64,000 nucleotides of DNA from assembly GCA_016165875.1 (NCBI GenBank), contig JABBOT010000001.1, forward strand, positions 16,072,876-16,136,875. The letters are read 5' to 3'. The DNA is from Acanthopleura granulata. Lineage: Eukaryota > Mollusca > Polyplacophora > Chitonida > Chitonidae. Shown in pieces: positions 39,401 to 47,820 of the stretch (the stretch's first letter is position 1; each line of letters starts with the position of its first letter). Both the position numbers and the translations under genes were made by a program. Under the pieces are notes generated by a model. It did not search any database and had not been told where the DNA came from. It saw nothing but the letters and a program-made list of their open reading frames with translations.

Positions 39401-42400
39401 GTGCTTTCAGATGACACCTCTCCCTACAAATTTATTACTCATGAATTTCTTGTGGAAAATGTTATTTAGTTTATTTGGTTATTGTTTTTATGTTTATCAA
39501 GATTTCTGTCTGAATATACAAAATTTATATGTGGACAGAAGTTTCTGTGTTACCTAGGATATTTATTTTTTGGGAAGAAGTGTAATGAGATCAGTAAGAA
39601 TTTCCTTGGGGTTTAGCTATAGAGAAGCGCAGGCTAAGGCCCTGAAGGTTATTGGTTCAAACCCCCACATGACCAGCCCATTACAATTGGCATGGAGTTT
39701 CTAGTTCGAACTGTTTTATCGTCAAAGGCAAGGAAAGCCCTACTGTACCATGTGACCTGTCAAAAATGTAAGGCAACTATTTCTGATTACATTTACCATA
39801 ACATGGGTGTCTAAGAGAAAGTTTCACAAAAAGTTATTTAGACTAGACGTACGATAGGGAGAATTAAGGAGCTGGAAATTGTTTAATTTAAGATGCTCCT
39901 GATTGAAGGAGAGGTCATTTGTGCCTCCCTAACACGGCGAGACAGGTGATCGGTAAATTAAGATCAACAAAATTGCCTGACATTTTTGACAAGTTACGTG
40001 ACACAGTTGAACTCTTTTTACCGCCTACGACAAAAGAGTTCGAAATCAAAACTCTCCTATTGGCATGGAATTGGTGCAGTTTTCATGTAAATCTGGCCGT
40101 CAGTGCTTTGGAGGAACATGGTTGGCTCACTGCCCTTGTCATGAAGAGATGACAGAGGTTTAATTCTGGCTGTGATAGTAATAGGATAGAATGTACTGGC
40201 TATTTACAAGTGGGCCATTGGGAATTGTCCAGTGGTCTAATGGTAGACACGCATTTTTTTGGTTCAAACCCCAACAAAGTCTCCCTGTGAAAGTAATGCT
40301 AGCTGTAGTAATATCCTGTTTTTATATGTAAATGTCTGTCCGTTTGTCTTCAGAGGATGGAGATTTCAACCCAGAGGGCCCATTCCCTCCAGAGTGGAAG
40401 AGGACACTACGGCTCAGGGTAAATGTTTGTGACAGTTCTCTCCTAGATTGTTTGTGCACATGAATTTAGGACACGCTTTCTGATGCCTCAGCTTCAAGAA
40501 CTTTCAGGTGAAATGCCATAATCCTCTCTCTCTTTAATTCTTTCTGCAGCACAAATGTATATGGGTTTACTCTGTCAGATCACAGTACTGGTTTTTGTCT
40601 CCAGGTTATAAGTGGCTACCAGATTCCGAAGCCCAGCGACCGCAGCAAGGGTGAGGTCATCGACCCATTTGTGACGGTTGAGGTGTTTGGGGTGGCGGTA
40701 GACAAGCAGGAAGTACAGACCACTGTAGTCAAGAATAATGGTGAGGATACAGGCTAGGACTGAGTGCACTTACATACGTGTACTCATTATTGATGTTAAC
40801 TCAGAGAGATATCCAAATCATTTTTTATTCGAATCAAGTACATGTACAATGTATTTGATTAAAGTTTTGAGAAGATGGAAAGATATATATATGCATATAT
40901 GTCTCGAAGCATTTACCCTGTGAATCAGACATAGGTGCAAGTTACTCAAATAAAACCTTACTTTTGTTTCTGGAAGAAGCTACCCTCTCTGATTTCTTTT
41001 AAATGACCAATGGAATTTGCTGGCTAAAGATATTTTGGCAGTGTTCCCAAAATATTTAGATTTTTATTGATAAAATCTTGTTGAAGTAATTATTTATAAA
41101 TTATTTATAACAACGTAAATGATCAAAACCCTATAGGAGGTAACTTTCATTTATGTTAAAGGAGAATGTAAGAATTGATACACTTTGGAAAAGGGCTGGT
41201 GTATTTAATTCGACATCAGTGGGAGCTTTAATGCTTACAACTTGACTCGGTGCAACCCGTCTATTCATATGGAGTTGGTCCCAGTTGCCAATAGTTGTGC
41301 GATATCAGATTGAACTGCTTGCATCTAATGACAGGAAACAAGTACATGTACAAAAGAGCAATGTTTTCTATTGGGTTCCCTAGCAACCATCAAAACTTTC
41401 CCCTGCAGCCATTTTCGCGGAGTGTGTAATGGCAGAAAATTTGAATTCAAGTGACTGGTTTGAATGCTTTCTAACAGAAAACTGAGGGTCCTATGTGGTA
41501 ACATTACTTGTATCAGTAGTCCATCTTGATGGTGTTATTTTAAAATTCTGACATTCATCGCAACATGGACTCGATGTAGATGGACACAAGTGTCACTGCA
41601 ACCCTGCCATCTCTTTTGCCCATTTCTGTGTGTTTTTCCTCTTAATTCACTACCCTTATCGACGAAACTGATGAACTTGCTGCCAGCAACCTGTGGATAG
41701 TCGTGGGTTTCCACCGGGTTCTGCCCGGTTTCCTCGCACCATAATGCTTGCAGCCCTCGTATAAGTGAAATATTGTTGAGTACGGCATAAAACAATAGTC
41801 AAATACATAAATAAACAAAAACGTAAACACACAGCTCACCCTTGATTGCCATTTTGAAAAGTGGCATAACCTACACTTGGTTCAGAAATGTGACCTAGTT
41901 CTGGCATTGAAAACATCTTGAAAAATGTGATGTTTTCATTGGTGTCTGTAGGCACAACTTCTATCTTCAAAATACAACCGAGAAGGGCATAGAAAGAATT
42001 TTGCATTTGAATACAGGTAAGTTTACATGAGATGAGTGCAGACCTTAATGAGAGCACTTCCATCGACTCAGAGTTTGAAAATCTGCGACGATGTTGCAAT
42101 CAGTGTTAGAATTTTGAAATAAGATGGACTAGTGTATCAACTGCTGTGTTCCAGGTTTCAACCCGTGCTGGAATGAGACGTTTGAGTTCACAATCCACTG
42201 CCCAGACTTGGCCATGGTGAAGTTCACTGTCTATGACAAGGACCCCTTGTCCACGGATGACTTTATTGGCTTCTACGCCCTTCCCATCAGCTGTATGCAG
42301 CAAGGTTACCGCCAGTGTCGCCTTAAGGACAAGTTTGGCACAGACATGAGGAAGAGCATATTGTTGGCACATATCACGATTTCTGATCCCTCAGGTTAGT

Positions 42401-42975
42401 TCTAATTCATCTAGAACTACATGTATCCAAAGACAAAATCCAGCCATTTTGAATTTTTTCATAGTGGTACATGTACGTGTAGTTAAATTGTTCATTTTAT
42501 GTACTTTACACACTTTTAAAGTGGATTCTAAATTTTAACTTCAGTCATCTTAAAGATGTCCAATAGGTTATTTTAAATAGGAATAAGTGAAGAAGGTGAT
42601 AAATTTGTTCATCTGTTTTTTTCGGTGGAATAACTGAAGCAGTCTACATGGATGTTTAGAGGCAATAAAGCAAGTAATATGTTAATAATACTAAAGTCAA
42701 GTCAGATTTCTTGTAGAAATTCTTTCCTTACATTACCTAATGTTATAAAGACATGTATTGGTATTAAACAGTTCATTGCTCTTTTGTCACAGTTCGATGA
42801 TTGAATTGTCAAAGGAGAAATACATCTCCTCTCACTTGTTGTATAAGGGAAACATATTGGGTTGCATCTTTGTAGCAATTTGTCATCCTAACATTGGTTT
42901 AACATTTTAATGCCTGGGTTTTCATGTGTTTATTTCTTTTTTTTCTTTTCAGAACCTCCCCCTGAGCAGAAATAA
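6923..42975 (+). CDS. PLCD: Phosphoinositide phospholipase C, delta class (complete, 20 coding exons)
   Basis: Hydrolyses PtdIns(4,5)P2 to IP3 and diacylglycerol at membranes in a calcium-dependent way. The joined exons give 754 residues; vertebrate PLCD1 has 756. Domains in order: PH about 12-125 (conserved Trp114); EF-hands about 138-275, the first loop canonical (146-157, D-x-D-x-D-G...E); catalytic X about 295-440; acidic linker about 441-490 with SDEDEA; Y about 495-600; C2 about 622-745. Catalytic histidines are H310 (SSHNT) and H355 (YHGYT). Calcium ligands N311, E340, D342 and E389 are present, as are the head-group residues K437, K439, S512, R539 and Y541. In C2, D642, D695 and D697 fit the calcium-loop acids. 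There are no SH2/SH3 or other beta/gamma-class extensions, so delta class is firm; assignment to delta-1, -3 or -4 is not attempted. The start is chosen because an in-frame TGA lies 12 nt upstream and the context GCCATGG is strong. Introns 4 and 12 look U12-type. Confidence 0.95.
12726..13013 (+). repeat. 31-bp minisatellite, 9 copies
   Basis: The word GGAGCCAGGT recurs every 31 bp from 12741 to 12989, giving nine units that differ at only a few positions (for example TACATAC or TACGTAC, CTTTG or CTTCG). The unit has no stop codon on the minus strand in at least two frames, which creates long but meaningless antisense open frames. Confidence 0.95.
13994..14045 (+). repeat. 20-bp tandem repeat, 2.5 copies
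   Basis: GTGTGCACATACACATATAA is repeated perfectly twice and followed by a partial third unit, within PLCD intron 1. Confidence 0.9.
19050..19205 (+). CDS. PLCD: PLCD coding exon 2 (PH domain, first part)
   Basis: Acceptor TTGTACAG|TG, donor TTTCAG|GTAGGG, entering and leaving in phase 1. Encodes residues 10-61, including [17 protein letters not shown], which aligns with the first two strands of the PLC-delta PH domain. Confidence 0.92.
20138..20208 (+). CDS. PLCD: PLCD coding exon 3 (PH domain)
   Basis: Acceptor TTTTTCCAG|TC, donor AAT|GTAAGT; phase 1 in, phase 0 out. Encodes residues 62-85 ([12 protein letters not shown]...), matching the PH segment IxDIxxVRxG of the family. Confidence 0.9.
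20604..20625. repeat. (AT)n microsatellite in PLCD intron 3
   Basis: About 22 bp of alternating AT after GTCAT. Confidence 0.9.
20766..21060 (+). mobile_element. Diverged SINE plus second SINE tail in PLCD intron 3
   Basis: 20766-20975 keeps the landmarks GATCGCTGTGAGTTCAAACC, GGAAGGTCCGCCAGCAACC, AAGTGAAATATTCTTGAG and GGCATAAAACACCAA. An additional diverged tail-like stretch (CAGTTTCCTCCACCCAT ... TATGGCATTGAACA) follows to 21060, just before exon 4. Confidence 0.65.
21109..21260 (+). CDS. PLCD: PLCD coding exon 4 (PH end, PH-EF linker)
   Basis: Acceptor GTGTTACAG|AAG in phase 0. Encodes residues 86-135 plus two bases, including EKEKWVQGL with the invariant PH-domain tryptophan. It ends at GAGAA before a U12-type donor ATATCCTTTC, phase 2. 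Reading on would give YPFMIS, which has no counterpart in the family, before another possible donor at CAG|GTTTAG. Confidence 0.88.
21390..21479 (+). mobile_element. SINE 3' fragment in PLCD intron 4
   Basis: TCCCACCATAATGCTGG, TATAAGTGAAATAAATGCGG and an AAATAAATAAATAAAT tail identify the 3' part of the SINE family found elsewhere in the window. Confidence 0.75.
21706..21800 (+). repeat. 21-bp tandem repeat, about 4.5 copies
   Basis: Units of the form TTCACACAGTCAAAGTTATA recur every 21 bp with small changes (ACAGTC or ACATTC). Confidence 0.85.
22353..22482 (+). CDS. PLCD: PLCD coding exon 5 (first EF-hand)
   Basis: The first base completes Lys136 (AA+G), followed by [20 protein letters not shown]. 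Donor GAT|GTAAGT, phase 0. The spacing of 23 residues from the PH tryptophan to this tryptophan equals that in vertebrate PLC-delta, which supports this boundary over the alternative start at 22344. Confidence 0.85.
22845..22963 (+). CDS. PLCD: PLCD coding exon 6 (EF-hand region)
   Basis: Acceptor GTTTTACAG|CAA, donor AATGA|GTAAGA; phase 0 in, phase 2 out. Encodes residues 180-218. The second EF-hand loop spans the exon 5/6 junction and has extra residues (TNKERNRSG), so it is unlikely to bind calcium in the canonical way. Confidence 0.92.
23235..23301 (+). CDS. PLCD: PLCD coding exon 7 (EF-hand region)
   Basis: Acceptor GTCTTCAG|G, donor CAAAAG|GTATAT. Encodes [20 protein letters not shown], residues 219-241. 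Confidence 0.92.
23549..23642 (+). CDS. PLCD: PLCD coding exon 8 (EF-hand end)
   Basis: Acceptor TTGTGCAG|CTA, donor GATG|GTAAGT; phase 0 in, phase 1 out. Encodes residues 242-272, with DIYEPDEK corresponding to the family motif I-x-x-Y-E-P. Confidence 0.92.
23746..23993 (+). mobile_element. tRNA-derived SINE in PLCD intron 8
   Basis: A near-complete copy: tRNA-like head CCGTGGCTCAGTTGATTAGC (A box) and GCTGTGAGTTCAAGACC (B box), then GGAAGGTCTGTCAGCAGCC, TTTCCTCCCATGATAATGC, TGTGAAATATTCTTGAG and CCATTCAATCAAATA. Similar 11-mers flank it (ATCAGAGAAAC and ATCGGAGGAAC), a possible decayed target duplication. Confidence 0.8.
24268..24385 (+). CDS. PLCD: PLCD coding exon 9 (X domain, first catalytic histidine)
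   Basis: Acceptor TTCATAG|GA, donor AACAC|GTAAGT; phase 1 in, phase 2 out. Encodes residues 273-311, ending in [10 protein letters not shown]310 is the first catalytic histidine and N311 a calcium ligand. Confidence 0.95.
24570..24760 (+). repeat. Compound minisatellite in PLCD intron 9
   Basis: Built of 15-bp units GTAGGCACTTAGACT, 10-bp units GTGTTAGACT and, toward the end, 25-bp units GTAGGCATTGTGAAT+GTGTTAGACT. The shuffled order of two unit types suggests repeated unequal exchange or slippage. Confidence 0.9.
25666..25751 (+). CDS. PLCD: PLCD coding exon 10 (X domain)
   Basis: Acceptor TGTGTTAG|G, donor GGAGT|GTAAGT; phase 2 in, phase 1 out. Encodes residues 312-340 ([20 protein letters not shown]...), including the calcium ligand E340. 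Confidence 0.95.
25752..28677 (+). other. PLCD intron 10
   Basis: No gene. Contains a duplicated 17-mer GGGTGAGACATGAAACA near 27198, a 27-bp duplication with TTGCTCATTGGAAAGTGCCA (27928-27980) and a diverged duplication of about 140 bp (27763-27905 and 28155-28290). The 27000-28300 part, with GGTCATGTGACCTGGCTGCC, looks like decayed transposon sequence. Confidence 0.6.
28678..28798 (+). CDS. PLCD: PLCD coding exon 11 (X domain, second catalytic histidine)
   Basis: Acceptor TGTTACAG|TG, donor TCACC|GTAAGT; phase 1 in, phase 2 out. Encodes residues 341-380: [19 protein letters not shown] with D342 as calcium ligand and H355 as the second catalytic histidine. Confidence 0.95.
28990..29425 (+). 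repeat. Degenerate GT-rich minisatellite
   Basis: Variants of GGTGTGCTAGTGGTGAGCTG recur many times without a fixed period over about 430 bp. Strand-asymmetric (G/T-rich on +). Confidence 0.75.
30001..30156. repeat. Imperfect inverted repeat (possible foldback element)
   Basis: Arms 30001-30051 and 30105-30156 are imperfect reverse complements. The perfect cores are GTGGGGGCCCT with AGGGCCCCCAC, and GCTGGTTTT with AAAACCAGC. They enclose about 53 bp. No open frame is supported. Confidence 0.7.
32501..32730 (-). mobile_element. tRNA-derived SINE, minus strand, with target duplication
   Basis: Reads on the minus strand from the tRNA-like head (complement of AACCGACTGAGCCAC) to the AAATAAATAAAT-type tail at the left end. 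TATATCATAGAT occurs at 32489-32500 and again at 32731-32742, a perfect 12-bp target-site duplication as left by LINE-type target-primed insertion. Probably one of the youngest copies in the window. Confidence 0.9.
33425..33478. repeat. (TA)n microsatellite
   Basis: Uninterrupted TA dinucleotides for about 54 bp in PLCD intron 11. Confidence 0.97.
34317..34402 (+). CDS. PLCD: PLCD coding exon 12 (X domain)
   Basis: Acceptor TTCTTGCAG|C. Encodes residues 381-409 ([19 protein letters not shown]...), with E389 the fourth catalytic calcium ligand. Ends GGCA before the U12-like donor GTATCCTTG, phase 1. Confidence 0.93.
34403..36045 (+). other. PLCD intron 12, predicted U12-type GT-AG intron
   Basis: The 5' end GTATCCTTG matches the minor-spliceosome donor. 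TTGCTTAAC (36028-36036) differs from the U12 branch consensus at one base, and its adenosine lies 10 nt from the terminal AG. The splice gives a gapless match to vertebrate PLC-delta between ILG and LPSP. The intron also carries degenerate repeats of the type TCACTTGCTCAGGTACTGA (34560-34870) and a (GT)n run near 35590-35607. Confidence 0.85.
36046..36128 (+). CDS. PLCD: PLCD coding exon 13 (X domain end)
   Basis: Acceptor GGCCAG|AA completes Lys410, then YLYTKPIDP...[14 protein letters not shown]. Donor AAG|GTTGGT, phase 0. K437 corresponds to PLCD1 K438, which contacts the inositol phosphate head group. Confidence 0.93.
36554..36755 (+). CDS. PLCD: PLCD coding exon 14 (acidic X-Y linker, Y domain start)
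   Basis: Acceptor ATTTCAG|GCG, donor AACG|GTAAGT; phase 0 in, phase 1 out. Encodes residues 438-504: an acidic stretch [16 protein letters not shown], a Lys-rich stretch, then [16 protein letters not shown] at the start of Y. The acidic linker is autoinhibitory in the family. A consensus donor GAG|GTAAGT occurs inside the exon at 36599 but the frame reads through it. Confidence 0.93.
36962..37093 (+). repeat. 44-bp tandem repeat, 3 copies, in PLCD intron 14
   Basis: TAATATTTTAAGACGTTTAC begins units at 36962, 37006 and 37050. The first two are identical and the third differs at a few positions. Confidence 0.95.
37540..37719 (+). CDS. PLCD: PLCD coding exon 15 (Y domain)
   Basis: Acceptor ATTTCAG|CT, donor CAGATAG|GTATGT; phase 1 in and out. 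Encodes residues 505-564, including EMVSLGES (S512), [17 protein letters not shown] (R539, Y541) and WNVGCQI, hallmarks of the PLC Y domain. Confidence 0.95.
37904..38065. repeat. Near-perfect palindromic foldback element in PLCD intron 15
   Basis: Left arm 37904-37974 is the reverse complement of right arm 37995-38065 with one mismatch, around a 20-bp spacer. TA dinucleotides sit at the outer ends (TAATGATTC...GAATCATTA). No coding capacity. It could be a MITE or foldback transposon; once transcribed in the intron it would fold into a long double-stranded RNA stem. Confidence 0.95.
39220..39327 (+). CDS. PLCD: PLCD coding exon 16 (Y domain)
   Basis: Acceptor CTGTTTCAG|TG, donor CTACAAG|GTGAGA; phase 1 in and out. 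Encodes residues 565-600: VALNFQTPD...[10 protein letters not shown], the conserved end of the Y barrel half. Confidence 0.95.
39328..40353 (+). other. PLCD intron 16 with tRNA-like remnants
   Basis: GGTTCAAACCC, a perfect pol III B-box, occurs twice (about 39652 and 40260), the second after an A-box-like TGGTCTAATGG at about 40232. Folding into a full tRNA is not possible with the spacing seen, so these look like SINE heads or tRNA relics. An open frame of 77 codons at 39919-40152 lies between them; no family recognised. Confidence 0.5.
40354..40418 (+). CDS. PLCD: PLCD coding exon 17 (Y-C2 linker)
   Basis: Acceptor GTCTTCAG|AG, donor CTCAGG|GTAAAT; phase 1 in, phase 0 out. Encodes residues 601-622, [20 protein letters not shown]. 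Confidence 0.93.
40605..40740 (+). CDS. PLCD: PLCD coding exon 18 (C2 domain)
   Basis: Acceptor GTCTCCAG|GTT, donor AATAATG|GTGAGG; phase 0 in, phase 1 out. Encodes residues 623-667: [10 protein letters not shown] and [12 protein letters not shown], the opening strands of the C2 domain with D642 as probable calcium ligand. Confidence 0.95.
41676..41820 (+). mobile_element. SINE 3' fragment in PLCD intron 18
   Basis: CTGCCAGCAACCTGTGGATA, CACCATAATGCTTGCAGCC, AAGTGAAATATTGTTGAG and an AAATACATAAATAAACAAA tail belong to the window's SINE family. The tRNA-like head is absent. Confidence 0.75.
42155..42394 (+). CDS. PLCD: PLCD coding exon 19 (C2 domain)
   Basis: Acceptor TGTTCCAG|GT, donor CCCTCAG|GTTAGT; phase 1 in and out. 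Encodes residues 668-747: [31 protein letters not shown] and [13 protein letters not shown]695 and D697 match calcium-binding acids of the PLC-delta C2 domain. Confidence 0.95.
42953..42975 (+). CDS. PLCD: PLCD coding exon 20 (C-terminus and stop)
   Basis: A strong polypyrimidine tract and TTTTCAG|AA lead to EPPPEQK and a TAA stop (42973-42975). The short tail after the C2 domain is typical of delta-class enzymes. Confidence 0.88.
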
Positions 42976-45240
42976 ATGGATACTTGATATTGTGGTAATT
43001 GGAAACACACGAGGGATCTGTACCTGAACAAATTTATATACTTTTATACTTTCTTGTTAAACCTGGATTTGTTAGAGTTTTATCTATATGTGCTGGCCTC
43101 GTAAATGGTTTTAGCCACTTCCAATGTTAACTTGATATAGACTGTATAGATTATGCATGGATCATGTTTTGTATCATAGGATGAATTTGTAATGAAACTA
43201 CTGTATTTTGATACTGTTTTTGCCTCTGGCGCTGTCCAAGTAATTTGAGTATGTTAATTTTCCTGGTTTACAGAGTCATTTTGTGAAGCTTACAGTAGTT
43301 TGGTGTTTCTCAACAGTGCGTTAACATGTGCAATGACAACTTCCTTTGTCTGTGATTAGCAATATTTCGTCTGGCAATAACCTGGAAAGGCGTGAGCACT
43401 GGGGCTTTGAATGTGGTTTAGTTTAGGGAAGGGACTCAAGATGAGCAAGGTGGGCCAAATCTCATGTTCCTTGATTGAAAGGTCATTACATGTAGATGTA
43501 AGATAAGCATGGCTACCTAAATAACCTAAAATTTTATTCATGATATAGTTGCTTATTTTCATTAATTTTTAGAGCTATAATGATTGTAGAATGTAGGTTT
43601 CAGCTCTAGAAGTAATATTTCATGGCATTTATTTCTCTCTAAAATGCTACTTTATGGGGCGAATTTTTCGGTCATTCATAGTATTTCCGCGGATAAAACT
43701 GTCACACAAGAGCTCATGAAAATGACCTGTTTCTTGTGAAAATACAGTGGTTTATTTTATGCAATTGTATTAAAAAAGAGCTCCAGCTTAGAACTTAAGC
43801 CAGAGGAAGCACGCTGTTTGTGTGGCAAGCTGCCAGTGTATGTATGTAAGAATTTGCTATCAGCTAGCTCCCATGGCCTGAGAATCAACACGTTGCTTTG
43901 TCAAGATTCTAGATGCCTTTGTGTACCTGTAACTGTGTATATAGCCTGTGTATAGAGTGTACTAACAGAATTTTGGCGTACATGCATCCTTGTTTCCATC
44001 CACTGAACTGGAGTGTTCATGGAAGTACGCGTGCACATTTGACATGCTCTGCGCATTATTTTGTGTGTCTGGCCTGTGATCTTGACTGGTGTGAAATTAC
44101 TCAAAAATGTGCACCATTTGACTCATTTTTTGCAAGATTATGTTCAACATGAATATCATATGACTTATTTTTACACCATTGTATGTAAATGGTTTATCTC
44201 TGGTATCATATGCCTTTGTAGGTATCACCATGCACTGTATGACTCATGTGTATGTACCTACAGTATGGTGTCATATGACTGGGGTGTCTGACACCAGAGG
44301 CCCTTTCTACGCAACACTACGACTCATGCATCAATGGTATCATATGACTTAGGTATGAACAGTACCATTTGACTCGTGTATTACAAGACTTTGAAAGGGA
44401 TTCATATCTTCACATTATTACATTGTATATTTATTTATATACTGCTGTCTTCCAGTTTATTGTCTGTTCTTCCAAAACTTATATTTTTATGGCATGATTG
44501 GTTATTTGGTGCAGACATTGCCACAGTGTGTGGGCATAGGTATTTTTCATTTGCATTCATACATTACACGTTATAATTGTAACAGTGCACTTGTGGTTAA
44601 ATTTGCACAAGGCAGCTGAGGAACATCACGTATAAAAATGTACGACATCCCATTAAAAAGCCAAAAAAGTGTAGCCTGTCCCGTGTGAAGCTAAAATACA
44701 AACATGCTAAAAGTTAGATTGAAGTCACTGACTTCACCAGTTAGCATTTGGCATTCAAAATATTACCTGTTTGTACCCAACGGATGTTCGAGTTCAATAT
44801 GCCTTATCTGAATATATGAGTACTGGTTCAAAATGTGGTATGCAACAGGAAAACACTACAACTACTGCTGGCAGTCATGCTAGAGCACGCACTGGATTTC
44901 TGTGTCCTACGTACATGGTACCACATGGGACTGAGTGAATAGGGTTTAAGGTCACAGTTTATCACACTGGAGAAAAAGACTCGCCTCTTCGATATTTCAT
45001 GACGCGCATGTTTATGTCGCCATAACAAGCTAGAACAGACTGCTGGTTAGTCGTCAAAGATAGACCGTAATGTAGACGTGGTACAGTGGAATTCTTTTGG
45101 TTATCTGGTTGTAGTTTGACGCCTGCTTCTCATTACATTTCCAACAGTTGATGGTGAAGCAGAGTTTATTCGTCCAATTACTTAACCTCAATCACATACC
45201 CATTGATTATGGCATTAAACACCAAGTAAATAAATAAATA
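42976..45240 (+). other. PLCD 3' UTR and downstream DNA
   Basis: No coding exon seen. Candidate poly(A) signals on the + strand are ATTAAA at 43769-43774 and 44652-44657; I cannot tell which is used. Recurrent TCATATGACT words (44155-44350) form a loose repeat. A SINE-tail-like stretch (GGCATTAAACACCAAGTAAA, about 45210-45240) ends the region. Confidence 0.5.
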
Positions 45241-45779
45241 ATAAGTCGACAGTTCGAGGGCAGATAGTAATGGTCTGCCATTACGGCCCCTGTAAGACAT
45301 CACATTGATATAGACCCCTGTAAGACATTAAAAATAGGACACCAGAGAAATAATCTACCATTCCTTCATTAACATTTTCTTTGTAGTTATATGTTTTATA
45401 GGAAGTCTTTGTCGGAAGTGAATAGATAGTTATTTTATACATTGTTTGGTGTCGTATTACTGTAACAGCCACTTTACTGCCTTTTTCCGGTACTGGTATG
45501 GTATCATCTGGCAGTTATGTGCAAAGATAGGATATGTAACATGCTTGTTCAGTCCAATATGTGGAGGTGCCAGGCCATATAGTTCATAAGCTACCATATC
45601 CAGTAAGTGTATATCCATAACTCATGCTGTACATTATACTATGAATATATTTTAATATTTGAAATAATATTTACTTCAAGATTTGTTATCTTTGTGTTAA
45701 ATGAATTAGTAAACAAATATTTCAGAGAAAGGGTCTCAAAATCGCCTGGATTCTTTCTTCCGAACTTTATAGTTGGAAT

Positions 45780-46445
45780 TGTCAGGCATGCAATGGGTTT
45801 CCTCTGTCAGAAATTGTGTGATATAGTCAAACAGGCTTGGCTATCGTCCAAAATCAATTTTCTCCTTGCTGTATTGCGCACAACAAGAGAGACTCGGCTT
45901 CATTGGATTGAATTCCTAAAGAGTAACCAGGGGGGACACAATTTATTCGTTTTTGTCGAAAACGAACAGAAATTTGCCAAATTACTGAAATATACTGTAT
46001 GCAATACAATAACAGACATAAAGGCAATGGGCCAAGAAAGACAAAAGAAAAGAAAAAAAAAATAAAGAAAAGAATTTCCTTCTTGCTTTCCTATGTACAA
46101 CATGGGATAGGATTTCCTCTGGCTGAATTCGTGAGGTTAACCACGTGGATACAATCTCATAAACTTGGGTTTCTTCCAACTCTCATGTGAACTGCATAAG
46201 CATGAACTAATCTTGGGTTGTCCTAGACTCAAATTGTGGAAAAGAGGCACTATCTCCGCTTTCTTGATGTGCTGTGCAGAGAATGAAATGGACTAAAGAT
46301 TTCTTTTGGTAGAATTTGTGGGGAATAGCCAGAAAGGCACAGTGGTCAAAATTCCAGCCTTTTCCTCCTAGCTGTCCTGTACATTGAATATGGACTGGGT
46401 TACCTTTGGCAGAATTTGTATGAAAAAATAAATGAGAGAGGCGCA
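45780..46445 (+). repeat. Degenerate interspersed repeat family, about 4 units
   Basis: Related words TTTCCTCTGGCTGAATTCGT recur near 45797, 46115, 46300 and 46398, mostly preceded by a TGTACA...ATGG-like lead and CTTGCTGT-like text. Spacing is uneven (about 315, 185 and 100 bp). The open frame of 152 codons at 45607-46065 lies across this repeat and shows no domain. Confidence 0.5.
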
Positions 46446-47580
46446 TTATTAAAAAAAATAAAATCTGTTCGAAGATGTTAATTTGTATTCACCGATTAAC
46501 CTCACCAGCACCTTACAGGAGGAACCTGAGAATGTTTATCACAGTTGAAGAAGTAAACAAATAAATTAATAATAAATAAGTTACTATATAAAATAAATAA
46601 ATTTTAAACTTAATTAAACAGCAGTTATCATAATAAAGGTGTCCATGAGGCACACAGGACGCGGGTTCAGACCCAGGCTTCCGCAGGATTGTTCTGTTCT
46701 GAGGATGCATATAAAGGGCGACTACTCCAAGAGGCCAAAATCACCGTGACTCCGATTTGCAGTTCAGCGATACATGATCGATAGTGAACACGGACAGTTG
46801 TTGACGAATTTATGCCTAAAAAGCTCATATATAATACAAAAAGTGTCAGTGCAGGTCAGAATAAAGGAGTAAAATAGTTCCGGTTTGTCACGGATGTGTA
46901 ACACTTAATCGGGCACGTCATGGGCCTGGGTGCTGTGATCATCATTTCAACGATGTAATTTTTCCCCATGCAGGTGCATATATGTAGCTTTAAGGATAAT
47001 GAAATGTGACCATTGAGCTAAGGTACATATTCTTAAAATCCGGTTTCATAAATATTGAGAGTTGATGATCAGATTTTGTGCATTCCAGAAAAAAAAAGAG
47101 AAGAAGAAGAAAGAAGAAAATGTTTTCGATATAACAGTGCGAAAATACTAGGGTGGCATATTCATTTTTGAACCCAGAGTGATCGTGTTGATGGAACAAT
47201 AGGACTGTATTAAGAAGTTTATGTACCTCACTGTCTGTGGAAATTTATGCTCCGATAACGGCATTTTCTCCATGAAGGATTGCTGGGAGATTCGAGTTTC
47301 GGTAATTTTGCGGCTCTATCCCAATGTGACCCAGATATATCTATTGCGGCCAAAGTGAAACATCACTCGGAATGCATCAATCATCGCGTATGTGGCACAC
47401 AGGTATTACACTGACAGGCACAGAGGAGGCCCTAATATACTCAGGGCTTGTGTGTGAAGTAGAAGACGGCAATAAGACTGCCAACTTTAAATTTTACAAA
47501 ATGTTTGAGTTTATAGTAATATAGTTGCTCGACATAGGATTGAAACTGGGTTTCCTGCTTCCAAATCTCAAAACTTAGAG

Positions 47581-47820
47581 TGGACCTCCGTGGCTCAGTT
47601 GGTTGGCGCGCTAGCGCGGCCTAATGACGCAGGAACCTTCCACCAAGGCGGTCGCTGTGGACTGAAGTACAGCTCATGCTGGCTTCCTCTCCGGCCATAC
47701 GTGGGAAGGTCTGCCAGCAACCTGCGGATGGTCATGGGTTTCCCCCAGGCTCTGTCCCGTTTCCTCCCACCATAATGCTGGCCGCCGTCGTATAAGTGAA
47801 ATATTCTTGAGTATGGCGAC
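47581..47820 (+). mobile_element. tRNA-derived SINE, 3'-truncated
   Basis: Clear head CCGTGGCTCAGTTGGTTGGC and GGAAGGTCTGCCAGCAACC, CCCACCATAATGCTGGCC and AAGTGAAATATTCTTGAG, but it stops at ATGGCGACT without the AAACACCAAT and A-rich tail seen in other copies. The least diverged head in the window. Confidence 0.85.

Noticed and set aside
39919..40152. 77-codon open frame in PLCD intron 16 with fairly coding-like composition
   Set aside because: No domain recognised; it contains no PLC sequence and exons 16 and 17 join cleanly without it. Noted in the intron entry only.
40225..40280. Possible tRNA gene (A box TGGTCTAATGG, B box GGTTCAAACCC)
   Set aside because: The boxes are too close together, no acceptor stem or anticodon arm can be paired, and a T-run interrupts the middle. 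Treated as a tRNA-like relic.
45607..46065. 152-codon + strand open frame with a hydrophobic N-terminus
   Set aside because: It is AT-rich, overlaps the degenerate repeat units at 45790-46445, ends in a poly-lysine from an A-run and shows no recognisable motif. Kept only as a repeat region.
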